A stretch of 64,000 nucleotides of DNA from Candidatus Aalborgicola danicus (GTDB taxonomy: Bacteria > Pseudomonadota > Gammaproteobacteria > Burkholderiales > Burkholderiaceae_C). The translations under genes and the position numbers were made by a program. Below the pieces are notes generated by a model that saw nothing but the letters and a program-made list of their open reading frames with translations, did not search any database and had not been told where the DNA came from. The first letter of the stretch is position 1. Every line of letters begins with the position of its first letter. Below, one piece after another: positions 42,386 to 50,697 of the stretch. Location: assembly GCA_016703945.1 (NCBI GenBank), contig JADJBC010000001.1, positions 62,001-126,000 on the forward strand. Reading direction: 5' to 3'.

Positions 42386-42943
42386 ATGTCCACACTCCCT
42401 GAAACATCCAGACGCAGTTTTTTAGTGGCCACAACGACCGGTATCGCCGTGGCGGGCACGTCGGCGTGCCAATCACCCACCGCCAACGACCGGCAACTGG
42501 TGTTCAGGTCTTGGGATGAAGCACTGCGCGAACTCGACCGGCTGGCCGCAGCGCCCAAACTCAGTGGCACTGCCGTGTGGACTTGGGCCCAAACACTGAA
42601 CCATTGCGCCCAAAGCATCGAATATTCACTGACCGGTTTCCCCCAGGCCAAACCGGCGATGTTCCAGCGCACCGTGGGCGCCCTGGCCTTTCAAGTGTTT
42701 TCCTGGCGGGGTCGCATGAGCCACGATTTGGCCGAACCCATACCCGGCGCACCAGCGCTGGATGCGGGTGACGCTCCAGCCACGGCCATGACCCGCCTGC
42801 GCAAAGCCATTGCGGACTTTCGGGCCCAGCCCGAACCGTTCAAACCCCATTTCGCCTACGGGGACCTGAACAAGTCGGAGTACGAATTGGCCCACGCCCT
42901 GCACCTGGCCAACCACCTGTCGGGGTTTGACACCCAGGCGTGA
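42386..42943 (+). CDS. DUF1569 exported protein
   Basis: The 185-residue product begins TSRRSFLVATTTGIAVAGTS and ends its signal with AC. The twin Arg and hydrophobic stretch suggest Tat export, and GTSAC could be a lipobox. The mature part carries WTWAQTLNHCAQSIEYSLTG and YGDLNKSEYELAHALHLANH, the DUF1569 pattern related to the DinB four-helix fold. Its biochemical role is unknown. It lies eight bases after the propeller gene, so the two are probably co-transcribed. The longer frame open from 41978 overlaps the previous gene and is rejected. Confidence 0.85.
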   Translation: MSTLPETSRRSFLVATTTGIAVAGTSACQSPTANDRQLVFRSWDEALRELDRLAAAPKLSGTAVWTWAQTLNHCAQSIEYSLTGFPQAKPAMFQRTVGALAFQVFSWRGRMSHDLAEPIPGAPALDAGDAPATAMTRLRKAIADFRAQPEPFKPHFAYGDLNKSEYELAHALHLANHLSGFDTQA

Positions 42944-43260
42944 ATGCTGTTCAGCCGGCATGGAATTGTCTAACCAGTTGCTACTGTATTGATAGCTACT
43001 TACGTATATTTCACGGTGGCTAGCGGCACAAATAGCATATGGATTTGCCAAATCTACGGGGTACTCACATTACCTGACCCGGATCAACACGCACCGGCCC
43101 AGCCCGGCGCTCGCTCGTGCCACCCGCAGGACGGTACGGCAATCCTCCTCCAGTTCCCCTAAAGTCTGCCGATATAGAGGCATCACCAACCATTTCTTAG
43201 GCAAAGTGGTATGACAACATCCTTACTCCAACGACCGACGTCCCAGCTCGAATTGCTGCT
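42944..43260. other. intergenic stretch with one repeat copy
   Basis: Apart from the dispersed repeat at 42977-43029 I see no promoter, RNA or gene that I can support in these 317 bases. A 31-codon frame from ATG 43211 (TTSLLQRPTSQLELLLWSRQ) overlaps the start of the small gene at 43261 in another frame. The two may be parts of one frameshifted gene. Confidence 0.4.
42977..43029 (+). repeat. dispersed ~50-bp repeat, intergenic copy
   Basis: This copy shows GTTGCTACTGTATTGATAGC, 16 bases, then ACGGTGGCTAG. It aligns without gaps to the copies at 29462 and 47750. It lies 34 bases after the DUF1569 stop. Confidence 0.75.
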
Positions 43261-43467
43261 GTGGAGCCGCCAATTCAACTGGCATTTGAGTTGCTGGAGC
43301 TGACGATTGCAGACCTGCAGCAGATGTTGCTGGCCAATCGCCTCTTGGAAGACATTGCCGGACGCGCCAACGCGCCGATGGCGGAGCGCACCGTGAAGGA
43401 GCTGGTGGCGTTGGGTGACCGCGCGGTCAACCAGGCCAAGCTAATCTACCCGGACAGCTTTTTCTAA
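43261..43467 (+). CDS. small hypothetical protein
   Basis: The 68-residue helical product includes LAFELLELTIADLQQMLLAN and LVALGDRAVNQAKLIYPDSF. The only start in frame is GTG 43261, without a clear ribosome-binding site. The overlapping frame from 43211 (31 codons) ends inside it and could be its displaced N-terminus, so this may be a broken gene. It is convergent with the GH31 gene, 15 bases away. No family is recognised. Confidence 0.35.
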   Translation: MEPPIQLAFELLELTIADLQQMLLANRLLEDIAGRANAPMAERTVKELVALGDRAVNQAKLIYPDSFF

Positions 43468-43482
43468 GCCCTGGGCTTGCAA

Positions 43483-45891
43483 TCACTGAGAGGTTGATGG
43501 GAAGTCCAGCGGCCCGCTGGCACTTGCCGCCAATAGGCCGCCACTGAAGCACCAACGATGGGCTGCGAGTGGCACTAGCGTCGTTTTAACGCCCACCGTA
43601 AGCTCCAACTGGCTGGCACCGTCATACCCCACCACGCGCACACGCAAGGGCTTCCAGCCCGTTTGCAGAGTCGTCACCGCCAACACAATGGCGTCACCGA
43701 CGCGCCGCGCGCTAAAACGGACCACACTGCGTTCGCCGCGCTGGTAGCCATAGGACAGGCCGTCATCGGCCACATAGTCCAGCGTGGCCACGGCATCGCT
43801 GCCGCGCCCCAGAACAACATGCAGCTCAATGTCGGCCAGGTCGTTGGCGGCGCTGGTGCGCTCGCCCACTTGCAATGGCAGCAAACTGCCTTCGCGCAGG
43901 TAGATGGGTGTGGCGTCCACTGTGCTGCTCACATGGATGGTGCGCCGGCCAGCCAGAAACTGCCCGCTGTTGACATCCATCCAGCGGCCCTGGCCCGGCA
44001 GCGTGACCAGGCGCGTCTGCTGGCCCTGGTGCACGATGGGTGCCTGCAGAATGGCCGGGCCGACCAGGAACTGGTCGTCCACGCGGTCCAGCTCCATGCC
44101 ATCGGTGTTGGCAAAGTCGTAAAACAGTGGGCGCATGACGGCCGTGCCCGATTGCTCCTGGTCGTTCCACAGCTGGTACAGATATGGCAGCAGCTTGTAG
44201 CGCAGGCGCACGTGGTGGCGGATGACGTCTAGCGCCAGGTCGCCAAACACCCAGGGCTCCTGCTCGGCCGTGCCGGCGCTGGCGTGGTTGCGCATGAAGG
44301 GGAACAGGCAGCCCGCCTTGTACCAGGCAATGGCCAGCTCCTTGTCGGCGTGGCCGCCGAAACCGGGCACATCCGGGCCGTTGAACGGGATGCCGGAGAG
44401 CGCCAGGTTCAGGCTGCAGTGGATGCTGGTGCGCAGGTGGTGCCAGCTGCTGAAGTTGTCGCCGGTCCACACCGCCGTGAAGCGGCTGGAGCCGGTGTAG
44501 GCACTGCGGGCCAGCAGGAACGGCCGCTCATCCGGGCGGGCCGCCAGAAAGCCGTCGCGCGTGGCCTGGGCCATGCCGGTGCCATATTGGTTGTGGTAGG
44601 TCCAGTGCGGCCAGGCGCCACGCTGGAACAGCATGTCGTCGACCTCGGCCGCACCGGTACTGGGGTCGTTCATGTCCAGCCAGGCGCCGTCAAAACCGGA
44701 GGCGCGAAAGGCCTTGGCATAGCTGGCCCACCAGTCGCGGCCCTCGGGCAGCGAGTAATCGGGAAACCAGGTGCGCCCGGGCCACACAAAGCCCACATAA
44801 GGCTGGCCTTCGGGGTTGTGGCAGAAGATGTCGGCAGCCTGGCCGCTAGTGGCCACTTCATAGCCCGCTTCCACCTTCACGCCGGGGTCCAGGATGGGCA
44901 CGATGCGCCGGCCGTTGGCCTGCAACTGTTTCAGGTCATGCGCCAGGTCGCCAAAGTGTTCGGTGCTGGTGGTGAAGACCTTGAAGCGCTCCATGTAGTC
45001 AATGTCCAGCCACAGGCCATCGTTGGGAAAGGCGTGCTGGGTAAACGCGGCGTCCAGCTGCTGCAGGTGCTGCGTGCCGGCATAGCCCCAGCGGCTTTGG
45101 TGGTGGCCCAGCGACCACAGCGGTGGCAGCGGCGTCTTGCCCACCAGGCGCTGCAGGCGCTGCGTGACGGAAGCCACGCTGTCACCGGCAATCATGTAAA
45201 ACGCGGGCACGCCTTGATCGGCGCCGAACCAGAACGCGGGCGGTGCGTTCTGGTCGTCCTTGCCAAAGAAAAACCAGTTGGAGCCGGTGTCCATGAACAC
45301 GGCGCCAGGGTGGTCCACCAGAATGCCCACCCACTGCTGCCCCTGGCGCACCAGCAGGTAGGGCACGGCAGCATATTGCGGGTCGGCCTGGCCGGTCTCG
45401 ATGGTGTGCATGGCGTGGTCGGCCCAGACGTCGGCGTTCCAGTACTTGGTGCGCTTGCCGGTCTTCTCCAGGCCGGTCACTTTTTCGCCCTGGCCAAAGA
45501 AACGCATCTCGGCGTTGCGCGCAAACTGCACCAGCCAGGCGCTGCCGCAGGCGCCCAGGCAGGCGCCGTCTATGCCTGACAAAATGGCCTCGCCGCCCGT
45601 GCCAACGTCACCGTCACCGCCACCGCCACCGCAGTTCAGCGCCAGATTGCCGCTGTCGGTGATCTGGAGTTGGTAACGCGAACCGGTGCCCGCAAACGCA
45701 TCGTCATGCAGCGGCAACACGCGCGCATCCAGCGGCCAGCGGTCGGTATCCCGCAGTTCGACATGGAACACGTCTTCGCCCAGGTCGCGCACTTTGGCCT
45801 GCACCGGCTTGGTACCGAAGCTGAGCGTGCCGTTGCTGTGGGCGTGGGCGAAAGTGAAATTGGAGGGGTGGCGGATTTTGTTGAAGTACAT
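43483..45891 (-). CDS. glycoside hydrolase family 31 alpha-glucosidase
   Basis: The 802-residue protein shows GH31 hallmarks: FFGQGEKVTGLEKTGKRTKY, PPLWSLGHHQSRWGY, GLWLDIDYME, the nucleophile block GAWLDMNDPS (Asp before Met; most relatives have DMNEPS), and the acid/base region FTAVWTGDNFSSW, then GPDVPGFGG. The C-terminal beta domains follow. No signal peptide is evident, so it may act in the cytoplasm on maltodextrins. The start codon is directly preceded by a G/C homopolymer tract rather than a ribosome-binding site, so its true 5' region may be misassembled. The upstream gene is a GH13 amylase on the same strand. Confidence 0.9.
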   Translation of the reverse strand: MYFNKIRHPSNFTFAHAHSNGTLSFGTKPVQAKVRDLGEDVFHVELRDTDRWPLDARVLPLHDDAFAGTGSRYQLQITDSGNLALNCGGGGGDGDVGTGGEAILSGIDGACLGACGSAWLVQFARNAEMRFFGQGEKVTGLEKTGKRTKYWNADVWADHAMHTIETGQADPQYAAVPYLLVRQGQQWVGILVDHPGAVFMDTGSNWFFFGKDDQNAPPAFWFGADQGVPAFYMIAGDSVASVTQRLQRLVGKTPLPPLWSLGHHQSRWGYAGTQHLQQLDAAFTQHAFPNDGLWLDIDYMERFKVFTTSTEHFGDLAHDLKQLQANGRRIVPILDPGVKVEAGYEVATSGQAADIFCHNPEGQPYVGFVWPGRTWFPDYSLPEGRDWWASYAKAFRASGFDGAWLDMNDPSTGAAEVDDMLFQRGAWPHWTYHNQYGTGMAQATRDGFLAARPDERPFLLARSAYTGSSRFTAVWTGDNFSSWHHLRTSIHCSLNLALSGIPFNGPDVPGFGGHADKELAIAWYKAGCLFPFMRNHASAGTAEQEPWVFGDLALDVIRHHVRLRYKLLPYLYQLWNDQEQSGTAVMRPLFYDFANTDGMELDRVDDQFLVGPAILQAPIVHQGQQTRLVTLPGQGRWMDVNSGQFLAGRRTIHVSSTVDATPIYLREGSLLPLQVGERTSAANDLADIELHVVLGRGSDAVATLDYVADDGLSYGYQRGERSVVRFSARRVGDAIVLAVTTLQTGWKPLRVRVVGYDGASQLELTVGVKTTLVPLAAHRWCFSGGLLAASASGPLDFPSTSQ

Positions 45892-47564
45892 AGGGGGGGG
45901 GGGGCGCGGCGGGCGGGGGGGGCGGGGGGGCGCCCCGACAACGGCGGGCGGCGCGGGGCGGGGACGGGCAGCCGCGCACTAGCGGACCGCATGACCGAGG
46001 GATAGGCCGGTACCAACATCACACGCGATGGCAAGGTCTTCAGCGTGATCGCGCCGGGCTTGGTGCCGTAGTTGATGACCACCAGCGTGGTCTCTGCACC
46101 CAGCGTGCGCCGGTAGGCCATCACCCTGCCCTGCACCTGTGGCGCGTCATAGCTGCCGCTGGCCAATGACGGCAGGGTGTTGCGCAGCCTAAGCATGCTC
46201 TTGTAGAACGACAACAAGGACTTGGGGTCCGCCAATTGGGCGGCCACGTTGTAACGCGCCGCATTGGGGGACGCAGGCCTGAACGGTGTGCCGGTAGTGA
46301 AACCGCCGCGCTGGCGCTCAGCCGTCCATCGCATGGGTGCGCGCAACGGGCCATCGCCGGGCAAGCCCTTAATGCCGGCCATGCCAATTTCTTCACCGTA
46401 GTAAATGAAAGGGGTGCCCGGTTGCAACAAATAGGACGCCGCCGCCAGCTTGTACTGCGCTCGGTTCCCACGCAACTGGTCCCACAAACGCTCACCCGCA
46501 AAGATGTCGTGGTTGGCGACAAAGGTGGCCATGCTGGGCGGGGCTATGGTGAAGTAATCGGCCAGGGCCTGGATGGCCGTGCGCTCGCCCTGGGCGGCTT
46601 TGACAATCTGACGCTCCAGCCCGAACGCAAAGGCACTGCCACACACCTCTGGCGCAGCATAGTCCTGAGGCTTGGCGGTGGCCTCACACACCACGTAGCG
46701 CTGCGGGTAGTTGGTAATCAAGGCACGCAAATCGGCGGTCAGGCGGCGGCTCTCCGGCTGGTCGTTCCAGTCCTTGGCGCTGTTTTCGACCAGGTGCGGC
46801 ACGGCGTCCAGCCGAAAGCCGTCCAGCCCCCGGTTAAGCCAGAAACGCAGGCTGCTTTGGTGGTAGGCCAGCACCGCCGGGTTCTTGAAATTGAAGTCCG
46901 GCATATGGGGTCCAAAGGTGCCGAAGTAGCTGCCCTGGGGCGTGACCGTCCAGGGGTTCTTGCCCCAAATATCCCAGCCGGTGGGTGCCTCCTTGTCCCA
47001 CACATACCAGTCGTAAAACGGGCTGGTGGGGCCCTTCTGTGCGCTGACAAACAGGGGGTGCTGGCGTGCGCTGTGGTTGATCACATAGTCCATGATGACA
47101 CCGATGCCGCGGGCATGGGCCTGGCGCACCAGTTCGTCAAAGTCGTCCAACGTGCCGTAGCGGGGGTCAATGGCGCGAAAGTCGGTAGTGGCATACCCAT
47201 GATCGCCGTCGGCATTGGCGGTGATTGGCATCAACCAGATGCCCTTGATACCGAGGTCTTTCAGGTAGTCCAACTGCTGAATCAGGCCCATCAAGTCCCC
47301 CATGCCATCACCGTCGCTGTCCTTGTAGGCGCGGACAAACACTTCCATGAACGCGCCTTTTTGCCAGCCTGCGGGCAAGGTGCTGGGCTGCATCTGCTCA
47401 AGCACCGGACGGGTGTCGATTTGCTTGTTGCCCAGGGTGTCGGCTTCGGCCCAGGCACTGGCTCCGGTCAGCAGCCCAGCGAGGGCCAGGGTCAGGTAGG
47501 AAATGGGCTTCCAACGGGACGGGGTGCTGTCAGCCCGGACATGGCCTAAGTTCAGATGTGGCAT
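45636..47564 (-). CDS. GH13 alpha-amylase family enzyme, 3' end probably misassembled
   Basis: A signal peptide (YLTLALAGLLTGASAWAEA) precedes a GH13 barrel: FVRAYKDSDGDGMGDLMGL, region I DYVINH, region II GFRLDAVPHL (nucleophile Asp), region III YVVCEA (acid/base Glu) and region IV FVANHD. The natural C-terminal beta domain seems to end near residue 525. After SARLPVPAPRRPP the frame runs through a G/C homopolymer tract and then reads the 5' part of the GH31 gene out of frame for about 90 codons, which is not biologically sensible. The true stop is therefore likely lost through an indel near 45892-45980. The enzyme should cut alpha-1,4-glucans in the periplasm or outside the cell. Confidence 0.85.
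   Translation of the reverse strand: MPHLNLGHVRADSTPSRWKPISYLTLALAGLLTGASAWAEADTLGNKQIDTRPVLEQMQPSTLPAGWQKGAFMEVFVRAYKDSDGDGMGDLMGLIQQLDYLKDLGIKGIWLMPITANADGDHGYATTDFRAIDPRYGTLDDFDELVRQAHARGIGVIMDYVINHSARQHPLFVSAQKGPTSPFYDWYVWDKEAPTGWDIWGKNPWTVTPQGSYFGTFGPHMPDFNFKNPAVLAYHQSSLRFWLNRGLDGFRLDAVPHLVENSAKDWNDQPESRRLTADLRALITNYPQRYVVCEATAKPQDYAAPEVCGSAFAFGLERQIVKAAQGERTAIQALADYFTIAPPSMATFVANHDIFAGERLWDQLRGNRAQYKLAAASYLLQPGTPFIYYGEEIGMAGIKGLPGDGPLRAPMRWTAERQRGGFTTGTPFRPASPNAARYNVAAQLADPKSLLSFYKSMLRLRNTLPSLASGSYDAPQVQGRVMAYRRTLGAETTLVVINYGTKPGAITLKTLPSRVMLVPAYPSVMRSASARLPVPAPRRPPLSGRPPAPPARRAPPPLCTSTKSATPPISLSPTPTATARSASVPSRCRPKCATWAKTCSMSNCGIPTAGRWMRACCRCMTMRLRAPVRVTNSRSPTAAIWR
45892..45980. other. 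G/C homopolymer tract between GH31 and GH13 genes
   Basis: On the plus strand the tract has runs of 12, 8 and 7 G separated by C or CGC, then GCGGGCGGCGCGGGGCGGGG. Nothing else in the window is like it. It deletes the ribosome-binding site expected before the GH31 ATG and the stop expected for the GH13 gene. Confidence 0.8.
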
Positions 47565-47575
47565 AAGACCTCATT

Positions 47576-47590
47576 TGTAGTCAAACTACA
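47576..47590. promoter_or_regulatory. candidate operator palindrome
   Basis: TGTAGT CAA ACTACA is a perfect 6-bp inverted repeat 12 bases upstream of the GH13 start, in an A/T-rich divergent promoter region. Palindromes of this kind are typical LacI-family operators, but no LacI-type gene is in the window. Confidence 0.35.
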
Positions 47591-47749
47591 TATTTACCTC
47601 TAAAGATACGAGAAGTTTTTTGCTTGATTTTAATGGATTTACTTGATAAAGCTAAACGATAATGTAATGATACTACTGATACGACTTTCACACTCCCGTA
47701 AACGAAGCTTGCCGCGGCGTTTGCCAGGCCCATAAACCTAGCGTCGCGA

Positions 47750-47801
47750 GTCGCTACTGTTTTTATAGCTGCTTTCGCAGATTCCACGGGGGCTAAGCAC
47801 C
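47750..47801 (+). repeat. dispersed ~50-bp repeat, copy before the pullulanase gene
   Basis: GTCGCTACTGTTTTTATAGC, 16 bases, then ACGGGGGCTAAG. The copy ends only three bases before the pullulanase ATG, so it occupies the ribosome-binding region. Confidence 0.75.
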
Positions 47802-47804
47802 TAA

Positions 47805-50672
47805 ATGATCATGAACTTTCTGAAACCCTTCGCCCAAGGTCTCGTTAGCCTCCCCGGACCGCGCTCTACCCAGCATGGCCTTCTGGCCATTGCCCTGAGC
47901 GTATTGGCGGGTGGAGCGATTGCGGCGATGGCGGCGGCCAAACCGATGGCGACCCAGGCTGTGGCACCAGACCTGCTGGGAGCTTGCAATGCTGCGCAAT
48001 ACCAGACGGTGTTGCACCCGATGGCGATGCCAAAGCCGCTAGCGCCAACCGACAAAACGCCCATCACCGCACCTTCGGTGCAAGCCGTGTGGCTCACGGG
48101 CCAGTTGCTCCAGTGGCCCGCCGCAGAAGTTGGCGGCCGTTACCGGCTATACCACTCGGCGACGGCGCAATTGCTGGTTCAGGTAGGGAGCCCAGTCGGC
48201 GGCTCGAATGGGGCATTGGAGCTGACCACCTGGTCCAAACCGCTGCCCAAGGCCGTGGCCAATCGCTTTCGTTATGTTGGACCGGGTGCCGTACTGGCCG
48301 TGCAAAAGGCCGACCTGCATCGCCTGGCTGACCTACACCGCCAACAGGTCTTGCTGGTGCAGGAAGATGCTGCCGGACGGGTGATCCGCTCGGCCAGCCT
48401 GCAAATCGCCGGTGCACTGGACGACCGCTACGTCAGCGCCGCCCAAACGCGCGACCTGGGCGTCACACTGGGGCCACAGCATACGCAGTTCAAGCTGTGG
48501 GCGCCCACTGCTCAATCCGTGAGCCTGTGTCGCTTTGACTCCAGCTCTGGAGCTGCCGTGGCAGCCCAGCCACTGCAAAGCGATTTCGCCACCGGCAACT
48601 GGTGGATGCGCCACCCAAAAAACCTCACCGGCGGCTACTACAGCTACCTGGTGGACGTTTTTGTACCCGGCGTCGGCCTGGTGCGCAACCGTGTCACCGA
48701 CCCCTATTCGTTGAGCCTGAATACCCACTCACAGCGTAGCTATATCGCCGACCTGAACGACACACGCCTCAAGCCCCCAGGCTGGGATCGCCACACCGCC
48801 CCACGCCGCGTGAAGACGCCAGTCGATATGGCGGTCTACGAGCTGCATGTGCGCGACTTTTCGATTGACGACCTGACGGTGCCTGCAGCGCAGCGCGGCA
48901 AGTACCTGGCATTCACCAACAGCAGTTCCAACGGCATGCGCCACCTGCAAGCCTTGTCCCGCGCCGGCATGACCGACGTGCACCTGTTGCCCATCTTTGA
49001 CATTGCCTCGGTGCCCGAGAACGGCTGCACGACACCAACCATTGCCACGCCACCCACGGGCGACAGCGAAGCGCCCCAAGCCGCCACCAGCGCCACGGCG
49101 GCCAAAGATTGCTTCAACTGGGGCTACGACCCCCTGCACTTCAACGCCCCAGAAGGCAGCTACGCCAGTGATGCCGCCGATGGCGCAAACCGCATCATCG
49201 AGTTGCGCCAGATGGTCATGGCCCTGCACAACACCGGCTTGCGCGTGGGCATGGACGTGGTCTACAACCACACCAGCGCCTCGGGCCAACACGCCCAGTC
49301 GGTGCTGGACCGCATTGTTCCAGGCTATTACCACCGGCTCAACGCCAACGGCATGGTGGAGCGTTCCACCTGCTGCGACAACACCGCCACCGAAAACTTG
49401 ATGATGGGCAAACTCATGGTCGACTCGGTGGAGTTGTGGGCCAAGCAGTACCACATCGACTCCTTCCGTTTTGACTTGATGGCGCACCAGCCACGCTCCG
49501 TGATGGAGGCCCTGCAACGCCGGGTCAACAAAGCCACGGGGCGCCATATCAACCTGATTGGCGAGGGCTGGAACTTTGGCGAAGTGGCCAATGGCGCACG
49601 TTTCGTGCAGGCATCGCAGTTGTCGCTCAACGGCAGCGGCATTGGCACCTTCAGCGACCGCGGCCGCGACGCCGTGCGCGGCGGCAGCGCGGGTGACAAC
49701 GGAGATGCCCAGATCCGCAACCAGGGCTATATCAATGGCCTGGTATACGACCGCAATGCCCTCTCGCAATCCACACCCGATGACCTGCTGCGCACAGCCG
49801 ACATGGTGCGTGTGGGCCTGGCCGGATCGATCCGCAATTTTGAGATGCTGACCTACACCGGTGAGCGCAAAACCTTGGCCCAGATTGACTACGCCGGGCA
49901 ACCCGCAGGCTACGCCAGCGAGCCATCCGAAGTAGTGAATTACGTGGAAAACCACGACAACCAGACCCTGTATGACAACAACGTCTTCAAGCTGCCGGTC
50001 GGCACCTCCACCGAAGACCGCGCCCGTGTACAAATGCTGGGCGTGGCCATCACCGCGCTGAGCCAGGGTGTGGCCTATTTCCATGCGGGCATCGACGTGC
50101 TGCGCTCCAAGTCCATGGACCGCAACAGCTTTGATTCGGGCGACTGGTTCAACCGCCTGGACTGGACCTACCAGACCAATTACTTTGGCACCGGGCTACC
50201 GCCGAAGGCCGACAACGGCGAGAGCTGGCCGCTGATGCAGCCCCTGCTGGCGAATGACACACTGAGACCCGCACCGAGCGACATCGTCTTTGCGCGGGAT
50301 GTGACACGCGACCTGCTGGCGGTGCGCGAAAGCTCCACGCTGTTCCGGCTGCGCACGGCGGCCGATATCCGCCAACGCCTCACCTTCCCCAACACCGGCA
50401 CGGCGCAGAACCCGGTGGTGCTGGTGGGCCATGTGAATGGCAAAGGATACCCAGGCTCAGTGTTTAAGGACGTGCTTTACCTGATCAATGTCGACAAGCA
50501 GCCGCAAGACATCACCATCCCAGAAGAAGCTGGCAAGGCCTACCAGTTGCACCCGGTCCAGGCAGCGGGTAGCGCGGCCGACGCCCGTGTACGCACTGGC
50601 GCGCGCTTCGAGACCGGCAGCGGCCGCTTTACCGTGCCTGCCCGCAGCACGGTCGTGTTTGTGACGCGCTAA
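47805..50672 (+). CDS. pullulanase-type alpha-1,6-glucosidase
   Basis: The enzyme debranches pullulan, starch or glycogen at alpha-1,6 bonds. The 955-residue protein has an N-terminal hydrophobic export segment (LLAIALSVLAGGAIAAMAAA). Beta domains follow, including a CBM48-like part with FKLWAPTAQSVSLCRFDS. The barrel carries NWGYDPLHFNAPEGSYA (the YNWGYDP signature of type I pullulanases), GMDVVYNHTSASG, FRFDLMAHQP (nucleophile), GEGWNFGE (acid/base) and VENHDNQTLYD. ATG 47805 or 47811 could be the start; no standard ribosome-binding site is visible because the repeat at 47750-47801 sits there. It is divergent from the GH13 gene. Confidence 0.93.
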   Translation: MIMNFLKPFAQGLVSLPGPRSTQHGLLAIALSVLAGGAIAAMAAAKPMATQAVAPDLLGACNAAQYQTVLHPMAMPKPLAPTDKTPITAPSVQAVWLTGQLLQWPAAEVGGRYRLYHSATAQLLVQVGSPVGGSNGALELTTWSKPLPKAVANRFRYVGPGAVLAVQKADLHRLADLHRQQVLLVQEDAAGRVIRSASLQIAGALDDRYVSAAQTRDLGVTLGPQHTQFKLWAPTAQSVSLCRFDSSSGAAVAAQPLQSDFATGNWWMRHPKNLTGGYYSYLVDVFVPGVGLVRNRVTDPYSLSLNTHSQRSYIADLNDTRLKPPGWDRHTAPRRVKTPVDMAVYELHVRDFSIDDLTVPAAQRGKYLAFTNSSSNGMRHLQALSRAGMTDVHLLPIFDIASVPENGCTTPTIATPPTGDSEAPQAATSATAAKDCFNWGYDPLHFNAPEGSYASDAADGANRIIELRQMVMALHNTGLRVGMDVVYNHTSASGQHAQSVLDRIVPGYYHRLNANGMVERSTCCDNTATENLMMGKLMVDSVELWAKQYHIDSFRFDLMAHQPRSVMEALQRRVNKATGRHINLIGEGWNFGEVANGARFVQASQLSLNGSGIGTFSDRGRDAVRGGSAGDNGDAQIRNQGYINGLVYDRNALSQSTPDDLLRTADMVRVGLAGSIRNFEMLTYTGERKTLAQIDYAGQPAGYASEPSEVVNYVENHDNQTLYDNNVFKLPVGTSTEDRARVQMLGVAITALSQGVAYFHAGIDVLRSKSMDRNSFDSGDWFNRLDWTYQTNYFGTGLPPKADNGESWPLMQPLLANDTLRPAPSDIVFARDVTRDLLAVRESSTLFRLRTAADIRQRLTFPNTGTAQNPVVLVGHVNGKGYPGSVFKDVLYLINVDKQPQDITIPEEAGKAYQLHPVQAAGSAADARVRTGARFETGSGRFTVPARSTVVFVTR

Positions 50673-50697
50673 AACCCACGCATTTTTCTACCAATTT

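Noticed and set aside
44284..45579. A 431-codon plus-strand frame inside the GH31 gene
   Set aside because: This is the antisense shadow of the GH31 enzyme, which has clear catalytic motifs on the minus strand.
46236..47549. A 437-codon plus-strand frame opposite the amylase gene
   Set aside because: It is a shadow of the GH13 gene, with no recognisable motif.
48729..50084. A 451-codon minus-strand frame opposite the pullulanase gene
   Set aside because: It is a shadow frame rich in His, Gly and Val, without motif or ribosome-binding site.
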